The notes under the pieces are model-generated. The model had not been told where the DNA came from, ran no database searches, and worked only from the letters and a program-made list of their open reading frames with translations. From Holdemanella sp. (GTDB lineage: Bacteria > Bacillota_I > Bacilli_A > Erysipelotrichales > Erysipelotrichaceae), in assembly GCA_021442845.1 (NCBI GenBank), contig JABUSD010000115.1:1-6380 (forward strand): a stretch of 6,380 nt of DNA, in the 5' to 3' direction. Position 1 is the first letter of the stretch, and each line of letters begins with the position of its first letter. The position numbers and the translations under genes were made by a program. This document shows, in pieces, positions 1 to 5,485 of this stretch.

Positions 1-65
1 CAACCTGTGAAGAGATAAGCAAAATCACAGGGTTGGATATTGAATATGTACAATCTGTTGCTTAA
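1..65 (+). CDS. 3' end of a gene entering from the left (20 codons; unidentified, possibly Rpn/PD-(D/E)XK nuclease-like tail)
   Basis: The frame whose codons begin at position 3 is open from the left edge to a TAA at 63-65 and ends in EEISKITGLDIEYVQSVA. The pattern 'eIskiTGLdiEyVqsv' is a small helix-turn-helix-like tail. Tails like this are common at the C-terminus of Rpn/PD-(D/E)XK nuclease-transposase proteins and some other Firmicute proteins. Only 20 residues are visible, so the family assignment is a guess from this tail. That a real gene ends here is more likely than not, because the peptide is protein-like and a hairpin begins at the stop codon. Confidence 0.45.
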   Translation, partial: TCEEISKITGLDIEYVQSVA

Positions 66-79
66 TCAAAAGATTAAGC
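60..79. repeat. Perfect 8-bp inverted repeat with a 4-nt loop at the end of the partial gene
   Basis: GCTTAATC (60-67), loop AAAA (68-71), then GATTAAGC (72-79) form a perfect stem-loop. The left arm contains the TAA stop of the partial gene. No U-tract follows on the plus strand (ACGAAATAATG comes next), so it is not a canonical intrinsic terminator in that direction. It may act as an mRNA 3'-end stabiliser or as part of a tandem termination zone with the stronger hairpin next to it. Confidence 0.5.
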
Positions 80-81
80 AC

Positions 82-123
82 GAAATAATGAAAATAAATG
101 GCGAAGGTTATTCTTCGCCATTT
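82..123 (-). terminator. Rho-independent terminator of the LCP gene, probably bidirectional
   Basis: A perfect 11-bp stem pairs 96-106 (AAATGGCGAAG) with 113-123 (CTTCGCCATTT) around a 6-nt loop (107-112). Read on the minus strand, the stem is followed by a T-rich tail (ATTTTCATTATTT, down to about 82), as expected for an intrinsic terminator. On the plus strand the stem is followed by a weaker T-run (GTTTGTG), so it may also stop transcription from the left. The LCP stop codon (minus strand 110-108) sits in the loop, so the last codons form the 5' arm of the stem. Confidence 0.85.
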
Positions 124-1538
124 GTTTGTGTCTGCGGTTTTTGCATACATGCATTGATCTTGTTTTTACATGTTTCAATCGAGTTGAAATCAGGCACCAT
201 AACATAGAGTTCAGTACCAGGCAGTGAGTAACATTCTATGGATGTATCATCATATCCAGTCAGTGACTGAGTCTGGATATCCCATGCACTCATATCATTT
301 AGCTGCATCGAAATTAAGGCAAGGATATCGGAATAGGAGATGTTGGTCTGTACAGCCGGTACAATGACATCCAGTAACGAGGAATAGTTTGTAATCACAG
401 CAGGACTGATCAGTTTATCAATGACAGCACGAACGATATCCTGCTGGTTTTCCACTCTATGACGGTCTCCACCTTCATAGGCATATCTTTCTCTGGCATA
501 GGATAGAGCCATTTCTCCATTCATATGGTTCATACCTTCATGAATCACAAGGGTACCTCTATCAAGGGTTGTATCCGAATAGATATCAACACCCCCTAAG
601 GTATCGATAATCTGTATCGTAGAATCAAAATTAACACGAATATAATAGGGAATATTGATCTTTAATAAATCCTGTAAAGTCAAGATGGACTCATTGATTC
701 CATAGCTGCCAGTATGGGTTAGCTTATCTTTGCTTTTGAATGTATGCAAATTGACATAATAGTCACGTGGAATGCTTGTCAATAAGATTTTCTTTGTCAA
801 TGGATTGATTGTAATAATCATATTGACATCACTATTGGATGCAGACATATCATGATTTCTTGTATCAATTCCGGATACAAAGATATTAAAGGCATCTTCG
901 GTAATCACAAAGGTATCATCGGTTTCATTGGTGATCTCTTTTTTTATGTTGTAGGAATAGATAACTCTGGTCTTGTTGGAAAAATCCGGATCTAATACTT
1001 CAAACATGTTTCTAAATCCTTCATTGATCAGCATGCCTTGTATATTCTTATTGTATAAATTATCCATTAATTCCTGTACACTGGCATAATTTGTATACTG
1101 GGGATTGGCTCTTTTGCTGATTTCCGCTTTTAATAATTCCTGATCTTCAACCTGTATTGCTTCAGAAATACCAATTGGCTTTTGATCGGTATCCTGAATC
1201 TCTTTCAATTCAGAATCATTTAATACCACAAGGGAAACGGGAACCGTTTCATAGGATTCATCCGTAATGGTCATTAATGCCTGTACACTTTTATTTAAGT
1301 AGTAATATCCAAACAGTATAGAAATGCTTAAAGAGATACTTATAACACTGGCGATTATCTTTACAATCTTATTATTAATTCTAAGCATTCCAATTGCAGG
1401 AACAATGATTAACACAAGCAGGAATAATCCAATGTATGTTAGATATCGATTCGGTAGTACATCCACTAATATGGACATGAACAATCCAGTGATTAGAACC
1501 TGTACCATAATGAATATATAAAATATTATTTTTTTCAT
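108..1538 (-). CDS. LytR-CpsA-Psr (LCP) family cell-wall glycopolymer ligase, Cps2A-like with three TM segments
   Basis: LCP proteins transfer undecaprenyl-pyrophosphate-linked glycopolymers (capsule, teichoic acid or similar) to peptidoglycan on the outer membrane face. The 476-residue product has three predicted membrane helices (about 3-26, 33-52 and 59-81). An extracellular accessory region (about 85-215) follows, then the LCP catalytic domain (about 217-385) and a C-terminal extension. Visible LCP hallmarks are FVSGIDTR, SDVNMIITINP, LTSIPRDYYV, RVNFDSTIQIIDTLGGVDIYSD, ALSYARER and GDRHRVENQQ. These supply the conserved Asp, Arg and Gln residues that bind the pyrophosphate and metal. Three TM helices plus an accessory domain match the Cps2A/CpsA subtype, about 480 residues long. 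I chose ATG at 1538-1536 because GGAG (minus, 1549-1546) lies 7 nt upstream; the longer frame would begin at a TTG (1553) that overlaps this site's surroundings. Such genes are often mislabelled 'LytR transcriptional regulator'. The glycopolymer it attaches is not identifiable here. Confidence 0.93.
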   Translation of the reverse strand: MKKIIFYIFIMVQVLITGLFMSILVDVLPNRYLTYIGLFLLVLIIVPAIGMLRINNKIVKIIASVISISLSISILFGYYYLNKSVQALMTITDESYETVPVSLVVLNDSELKEIQDTDQKPIGISEAIQVEDQELLKAEISKRANPQYTNYASVQELMDNLYNKNIQGMLINEGFRNMFEVLDPDFSNKTRVIYSYNIKKEITNETDDTFVITEDAFNIFVSGIDTRNHDMSASNSDVNMIITINPLTKKILLTSIPRDYYVNLHTFKSKDKLTHTGSYGINESILTLQDLLKINIPYYIRVNFDSTIQIIDTLGGVDIYSDTTLDRGTLVIHEGMNHMNGEMALSYARERYAYEGGDRHRVENQQDIVRAVIDKLISPAVITNYSSLLDVIVPAVQTNISYSDILALISMQLNDMSAWDIQTQSLTGYDDTSIECYSLPGTELYVMVPDFNSIETCKNKINACMQKPQTQTNGEE

Positions 1539-1559
1539 AGATAAACTCCACAATACTGT

Positions 1560-1588
1560 ATTATACTACCATCTTATTCTTTATTAAA
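1560..1588 (-). promoter_or_regulatory. Possible promoter of the LCP gene
   Basis: A perfect TATAAT lies on the minus strand at 1565-1560, in the 35-bp gap between the tetR-family gene and the LCP gene. At 17 bp spacing the -35 is only TTTAAT (1588-1583). Transcription would start near 1553, giving a leader of about 15 nt that carries the GGAG ribosome site. With so weak a -35, the alternative is read-through from the upstream regulator gene. No terminator hairpin is visible between the two genes. Confidence 0.45.
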
Positions 1589-2236
1589 CTTTGATGAACG
1601 AAGAAATACTGTTTCATTTATCGGAACATTCAGTGTTTCTAAATAGGACTTTCCTTCTTTTATGCCTTTTTCAATTTCATTTTTATATTCATCCACATCC
1701 AGATTAAGAAATAGTAACTGTACTTTAAATACTTTTATTAATAATTCTTCAAGTGATTCATTCGTAAAGTCATATCTTGAAATCATTTCAAATTCCAATG
1801 TACTACCAGCTAATACCGCTTTTTGAATGTTTTCATCATTGGCAGGAAGTTGTTCATAGAAGATGGATTTAAACAGTTCAATATGCCTCTGGACATAGAA
1901 ATCACGTAAAGCCGGTACTTTTGTGAAGGAAGCATACAATTCCTTTACATAGCTATTGGTCGCGATATAGGCCATAAAGCTTGATTCACAGGCAAAGAAT
2001 GTAATCCATGGATTCTTATGGAACGATTTCTCAATCACTTTTTCTAAAAAGGATTCCACGACATTATTATGATATTCCTTAACGATTTCCTCTTTCTTAG
2101 GAAAGTAGTAGTTTACATTTCCAACGGCCAGATCCAATTCTTTTGCGATCTGTCGCATTGTGGTATTTTCATAGCCGTTTTTCATAAATAGAAGGATAGC
2201 CGTTAAGATGATTTTCTCTTTTAAATTGGGTCTCAT
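1574..2236 (-). CDS. TetR/AcrR-family transcriptional regulator
   Basis: The 220-residue length is typical of the family. The N-terminal HTH domain (about residues 7-55) is well conserved: KEKIILTAILLFMKNGYENTT, then MRQIAKELDLAVGNVNYYF as the helix-turn-helix, then PKKEEIV. This NYYFPKKEEI stretch is the TetR signature. The remainder (about 60-220) is the divergent helical ligand-binding and dimerisation domain, and its effector cannot be read from sequence. The gene is transcribed divergently from the flavoprotein-hypA operon, the classic arrangement for a local repressor. A 24-bp palindrome over the -10 of that operon is its likely operator. ATG 2236-2234 is the only start that keeps the whole HTH, yet no Shine-Dalgarno precedes it and its -10 box ends only 6 nt upstream, so the mRNA may be leaderless. 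The LCP gene follows 35 bp downstream on the same strand and could be co-transcribed. Confidence 0.93.
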   Translation of the reverse strand: MRPNLKEKIILTAILLFMKNGYENTTMRQIAKELDLAVGNVNYYFPKKEEIVKEYHNNVVESFLEKVIEKSFHKNPWITFFACESSFMAYIATNSYVKELYASFTKVPALRDFYVQRHIELFKSIFYEQLPANDENIQKAVLAGSTLEFEMISRYDFTNESLEELLIKVFKVQLLFLNLDVDEYKNEIEKGIKEGKSYLETLNVPINETVFLRSSKFNKE

Positions 2237-2242
2237 ACAATG

Positions 2243-2271
2243 ATTATAAACAATCAGAATGCAGGATTCAA
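2243..2271 (-). promoter_or_regulatory. Promoter of the TetR-family gene (predicted leaderless transcript)
   Basis: On the minus strand, TTGAAT (2271-2266) and a perfect TATAAT (2248-2243) are separated by exactly 17 bp. Counting the usual 7 nt from the -10 puts the transcription start at about 2236, the A of the ATG. The region just upstream of the ATG (CATTGT) has no ribosome-binding sequence. ACAAT/ATTGT pentamers recur at 2237-2241, 2250-2254 and (inverted) 2275-2279 and could contribute to autoregulation, but they are short. Confidence 0.75.
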
Positions 2272-2288
2272 CGCATTGTCTATAAAAC

Positions 2289-2317
2289 TTGACATGTCCT
2301 AAAACTAAATTTATTAT
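2289..2317 (+). promoter_or_regulatory. Sigma-A-type promoter of the flavoprotein-hypA operon
   Basis: A consensus -35 TTGACA (2289-2294) and a -10 TATTAT (2312-2317, 5 of 6 matches) are separated by 17 bp. The start site would be near 2324, giving a leader of about 30 nt that carries a strong AGGAGAG ribosome site (2341-2347), 7 nt before the ATG. This is the strongest promoter in the window, so it probably needs a repressor to hold it off. The palindrome overlapping its -10 fits that. Confidence 0.85.
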
Positions 2318-2327
2318 TAAATTAAGT
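2304..2327. promoter_or_regulatory. Candidate TetR-family operator (24-bp imperfect palindrome over the -10)
   Basis: Positions 2304-2327 pair as an inverted repeat in 10 of 12 base pairs; the mismatches are 2307/2324 and 2314/2317. The core is AATTTA, TTAT, TAAATT with outer ACT and AGT arms. It covers the whole -10 hexamer (2312-2317) and the predicted start of the flavoprotein-hypA operon, the usual place for a repressor to block RNA polymerase. Its length suits a TetR dimer or pair of dimers. Assignment to the adjacent regulator is inference; AT-rich DNA yields some palindromes by chance, but the outer ACT/AGT arms make chance less likely. Confidence 0.55.
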
Positions 2328-2354
2328 AAGAACTAGAAAAAGGAGAGAACAATT

Positions 2355-5045
2355 ATGGCAAAAAGTGGTTGGGCAAAATATGCAACACATATGTCAATGG
2401 TTGGAGGATTATTCTTAGGACCAATCGGTGAGAACAATGCCTTTACATGCATGTTTAAAATCCTGGTTCCAGAAGAAGAAGCTTTATTAGCGTGTAAGAT
2501 TTCAAATAAGCCAACATCTGTTGAACAAGTTGCGAAAGATGCCAAAATGAGTGTTGAAGAAGTAAGACCCATGTTAGAGCATTTAGCACAGAAGGGCTTG
2601 CTGTTTGAAAGAGTGACAAAGAATGGTAAGAAGTTTTATAATGTACCACCATTCATTCCTGGATTCTATGAATATGTAATGACAGATCCAGAAACAATTA
2701 AAAATCCCGATATCGCTAGAGAATTCAGACGAGCAATCGATGATTTGGCTATGCTTTTAAGAAGCGTTGATGTACAAGGTGGAGGACTAATGAAAGTTAC
2801 GCCAATCATGAAGGAAATCAATGCGCAGCAGAAAGTCTATTCATTTGAAGATGTGAAGACATTTATCAACAATGCCCAAAGATATTCCGTTGCTGATTGT
2901 GCATGCCGTACTGCAGCAAAACTTGTTGGAAAAGGGTGTGAACATCCGATTGAAGGAACATGCATGCAGTTTGATGAAACAGCGGATTACTATGTACGTA
3001 CAGGACGTGGACATTATCTGACAAAGGAAGAAATCATGGACCGTCTAGAATATGTAGAAAAGAGCGGTCTAGTACACTGTGCCTTCCAGGTAGAAGGAAA
3101 AGATTATACAACGTTTATCTGTAACTGTTGTGGATGCTCTTGTTCAGGCCTTCGTACTATCAATCGAGTGGATGCCAATCCGATGTCTCACTCTAACTTC
3201 AGAGCAAAGATCAATGAAGATAAGTGCGTTGCCTGTGGAGACTGTGTTGAAGTATGTACAATGAATGCCGTCTATCTAGGTTCTAATTTCAGCGGATGTG
3301 ATAAAGATCAGATTTATGAATATCGTAAAGCAAAAGATACAATCTACAACAAGAAAGATAATCATGAAAACTTTATCAATGAACGTAAATTATCCGCAAA
3401 GGATGGAACCGCACCATGTAAGGTTTCCTGTCCTGCCTATGTATCGGTACAGGGATATATCAAAAAGGCCAGCGAAGGACGTTATATGGAAGCTTTGAAA
3501 TTGATTAAGGAAACAAACCCATTCCCAGCTATCTGTGGTCGTGTATGTCCACACCCATGTGAAACATACTGTACACGTAATACATTGGATCAATCTTTGG
3601 CAATTGATGCCATCAAGATGTTTATCGCGGATAAAGAACTGGAAGAAGGTGGACGCTATATTCCAGAAAAGAAGAAGACATATGATAAGTATGTAGGAAC
3701 AAAGGTGGCCATCATTGGAGCAGGACCAGCTGGTCTAAGTGCTGCTTATTATCTGGCAATTGCTGGAATGGATGTAACCGTATTTGACAAGAATGAAAAG
3801 CCAGGTGGAATGCTTACATATGGTATTCCAGAATTCAGACTTGAAAAAGATGTGATTGAATCCGAAATTTCCGTTATCAAAGAACTAGGTGTTCATTTTG
3901 AATGCGGCGTTGAAGTTGGTAAGGATGTCACAATTGCCCAGTTAAGACAACAAGGCTATAAGGCATTCTATCTTGCCATTGGTGCACAGGCAGGTTCTTC
4001 CTTGAATATTGAAAATGAAGACTGTTCCAATGTATATAACGGTGTTACTTACCTGATGAAAGCCAATAAGAAAGAAGATATCCAGACAAAAGGTAAAGTT
4101 ATTGTTGTCGGTGGTGGAAATGTAGCCATTGACGTTGCTCGTGCAGCTATTCGTGCCGGCGCCTCTTCGGTTGATCTATACTGTCTGGAAAACCCAGAAG
4201 AAATGCCGGCGGCAAAGGATGAACAGATTGAAGCAAAACAGGAAGGCGTTACTATCCACAATGGATGGGGACCAAAAGAAATCCATGCCAAAGATGGAAT
4301 TGCCACAGGCATCACATTTAAACAGTGCCTATCAGTACGCGATGAGAAGGGCCGATTCAATCCTGCCTATGATGAATCGGTAACTGAAGATGTTGAAGCG
4401 ACTATGATTATCCTTGCAATCGGACAAAGAATTGAATGGGGATCATTACTAGACAATACAAAGATTCAGATTGATAGTGGAAGACGTGTCGAAGTACAGC
4501 AATATTCATACCAGACAGGGGAAGAAGATGTATTTGCTGGTGGAGATGTTGTCACAGGACCGCGTTTTGCCATTGATGCCATTGCTGCTGGAAGACAGGG
4601 GGCAATCTCAATTGAACGCTATGTGCGAGGATTGCACCTGACAGATGGACGTAATGCCCAATACAAAGCGATGAAGACAAGCGATATCCGCTTATCTATC
4701 AACAGCATTGATACAACACCTAGACAGTTTGCTCCAGATGTAGATCATGCCAAGGCGATTCAGACATTCAATGACTTACGAAAAGGTTTGACAGAAGAAC
4801 AGATTGTAAAAGAAGCAAAACGCTGTCTACACTGTGGTCGTTCCGTAGTCGATATGGATAAATGCATTGGATGTGGTGTCTGTGTACACAAGTGCTCATT
4901 TGATGCGATCCACCTGGAACGTGTGGATGATACCCAATTTGCCAACGATATGGCTCACTGGTATGGAAGAGTTGGAAAGAACATTGTGAAACGTGGTATC
5001 CGCATCGTTTCTAAAGGCGTACAGGATTATTTGAAAAAGGATTAG
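2355..5045 (+). CDS. Multidomain Fe-S/FAD/NAD(P) oxidoreductase: winged-helix Fe-S module fused to a GltD-like core and ferredoxin clusters
   Basis: This 896-residue cytosolic enzyme probably moves electrons between NAD(P)H, FAD and several [4Fe-4S] clusters; its partner is unknown. Domains in order: a winged-helix-like segment (about 35-98); a Cys-rich domain (about 165-270) with DCACR (C182, C184), KGCEHP (C195), C203 and CNCCGCSC (256-263); a CxxCxxCxxxC ferredoxin motif (C291-C301); a GltD/DPD-type Fe-S domain (about 350-425: CKVSC, then CGRVCPHPCETYC at 394-406); FAD-binding GAGPAG (455-460); NAD(P)-binding GGGNVA (586-591); the second FAD motif GGDVVTGPRFAIDAIAAGRQGA (729-750, abridged family signature); and a C-terminal ferredoxin (RCLHCG at 823-828, C837-C847). 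The first about 310 residues resemble stand-alone 4Fe-4S winged-helix proteins of anaerobes, so this is a fusion. GltD alone is about 470 residues and no GltB is present, so I do not call it glutamate synthase. The start is fixed by AGGAGAG 7 nt upstream. hypA follows after 5 nt in the same operon. Confidence 0.88.
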   Translation: MAKSGWAKYATHMSMVGGLFLGPIGENNAFTCMFKILVPEEEALLACKISNKPTSVEQVAKDAKMSVEEVRPMLEHLAQKGLLFERVTKNGKKFYNVPPFIPGFYEYVMTDPETIKNPDIAREFRRAIDDLAMLLRSVDVQGGGLMKVTPIMKEINAQQKVYSFEDVKTFINNAQRYSVADCACRTAAKLVGKGCEHPIEGTCMQFDETADYYVRTGRGHYLTKEEIMDRLEYVEKSGLVHCAFQVEGKDYTTFICNCCGCSCSGLRTINRVDANPMSHSNFRAKINEDKCVACGDCVEVCTMNAVYLGSNFSGCDKDQIYEYRKAKDTIYNKKDNHENFINERKLSAKDGTAPCKVSCPAYVSVQGYIKKASEGRYMEALKLIKETNPFPAICGRVCPHPCETYCTRNTLDQSLAIDAIKMFIADKELEEGGRYIPEKKKTYDKYVGTKVAIIGAGPAGLSAAYYLAIAGMDVTVFDKNEKPGGMLTYGIPEFRLEKDVIESEISVIKELGVHFECGVEVGKDVTIAQLRQQGYKAFYLAIGAQAGSSLNIENEDCSNVYNGVTYLMKANKKEDIQTKGKVIVVGGGNVAIDVARAAIRAGASSVDLYCLENPEEMPAAKDEQIEAKQEGVTIHNGWGPKEIHAKDGIATGITFKQCLSVRDEKGRFNPAYDESVTEDVEATMIILAIGQRIEWGSLLDNTKIQIDSGRRVEVQQYSYQTGEEDVFAGGDVVTGPRFAIDAIAAGRQGAISIERYVRGLHLTDGRNAQYKAMKTSDIRLSINSIDTTPRQFAPDVDHAKAIQTFNDLRKGLTEEQIVKEAKRCLHCGRSVVDMDKCIGCGVCVHKCSFDAIHLERVDDTQFANDMAHWYGRVGKNIVKRGIRIVSKGVQDYLKKD

Positions 5046-5050
5046 ACAAT

Positions 5051-5407
5051 ATGCATGAATTATCAGTTGTACAAGGAGTTGTAAGTACGACACATTCCTT
5101 CCTTGAAGAGAATCAAATCGATCATGTAGAATTTCTTGTACTTGTCGTAGGGGATCATACCGGTGTCATTCCAAGATATTTAAAAATGTATTATCCGGAT
5201 GTCTGTAAAGGAACACGTTTAGAAGGTTCTGAACTTTTAGTGGAGCGTGTACCTACAGAGTATTTCTGTAAGGAATGTGGCAATGTATTTTCACCTATAG
5301 ATGAGGATCATCATCATATGAATGGGACCCATTGTCCGGAATGCCAATGCACGGATTTAGAATGCATTCGAGGCGATGAGTTGATGATTAAGGAAGTTCG
5401 ATATTAA
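5051..5407 (+). CDS. hypA: HypA-family nickel metallochaperone (hydrogenase maturation factor)
   Basis: HypA binds Ni(II) and delivers it, usually with HypB, to the large subunit of [NiFe]-hydrogenases. The 118 residues match the family's usual 113-120. They begin with MHELS, whose His2 and Glu3 belong to the N-terminal nickel site. They end with the structural zinc site, CKEC (C73, C76) and CPEC (C95, C98), followed by the typical tail ECIRGDELMIKEVR. The loop between the cysteine pairs is acidic and histidine-rich (DEDHHH, 84-89), which may add metal affinity. The start ATG lies 5 nt after the flavoprotein stop, with AAAGGA at 5036-5041 inside the upstream gene, so translation is probably coupled. 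No hydrogenase subunit, hypB or other hyp gene lies in the window, and a terminator follows directly. The role here is therefore either to serve a hydrogenase elsewhere in the genome or something specific to the partner flavoprotein. Confidence 0.88.
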   Translation: MHELSVVQGVVSTTHSFLEENQIDHVEFLVLVVGDHTGVIPRYLKMYYPDVCKGTRLEGSELLVERVPTEYFCKECGNVFSPIDEDHHHMNGTHCPECQCTDLECIRGDELMIKEVRY

Positions 5408-5414
5408 CGTATAG

Positions 5415-5442
5415 AAAGACTTGGAAACAAGTCTTTTTATTA
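5415..5442 (+). terminator. Rho-independent terminator of the flavoprotein-hypA operon
   Basis: A 9-bp perfect stem pairs AAAGACTTG (5415-5423) with CAAGTCTTT (5428-5436) around a GAAA tetraloop (5424-5427), a stable GNRA-type loop. The T-run TTTTTATT overlaps the end of the stem and continues past it. It begins 8 nt after the hypA stop, so the operon comprises exactly two genes. Confidence 0.92.
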
Positions 5443-5460
5443 TACCCGATTGTTCTTTTA

Positions 5461-5469
5461 TGATATGAT
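5461..5469 (+). promoter_or_regulatory. Extended -10 promoter of the TPR gene
   Basis: TGATATGAT (5461-5469) is a TGn extended -10 followed by TATGAT, one base from consensus. A second TATGAT overlaps at 5459-5464. No good -35 is present, which extended -10 promoters tolerate. Transcription would begin near 5476, giving a leader of about 10 nt that starts at the ribosome site. Its position after the operon terminator supports a separate transcript. Confidence 0.5.
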
Positions 5470-5485
5470 TCTTATGGAGACTTTT

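Noticed and set aside
1324..1521. Plus-strand ORF of 65 codons antisense to the LCP N-terminus
   Set aside because: It is the complement of the LCP membrane helices, has no ribosome site or homology that I recognise, and is typical of a shadow frame.
1539..1553. Longer LCP start at a TTG codon (1553)
   Set aside because: The extra five codons overlap the GGAG ribosome site that serves the ATG at 1538, and the extended peptide adds nothing recognisable.
1571..1594. Possible second operator copy near the LCP -35 (TTATTAAACT resembles one half-site)
   Set aside because: Only 14 of 24 positions match the candidate operator, the left arm is poor, and the region is AT-rich.
2291..2298. GACATGTC perfect 8-bp palindrome overlapping the operon -35
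   Set aside because: Pairing stops at 8 bp on both sides, short for a TetR site. The 24-bp palindrome over the -10 is the better candidate, although this could be a minor contact.
4049..4360. Minus-strand ORF of 103 codons inside the flavoprotein gene
   Set aside because: It lies opposite the NAD(P)-binding domain of a well-supported gene. It has low-complexity Ser/Pro/Ala composition and no ribosome site.
2355..5045. Calling the flavoprotein glutamate synthase small subunit (GltD)
   Set aside because: Only the middle part is GltD-like. The protein is almost twice as long, with extra Fe-S modules at both ends, and there is no GltB neighbour.
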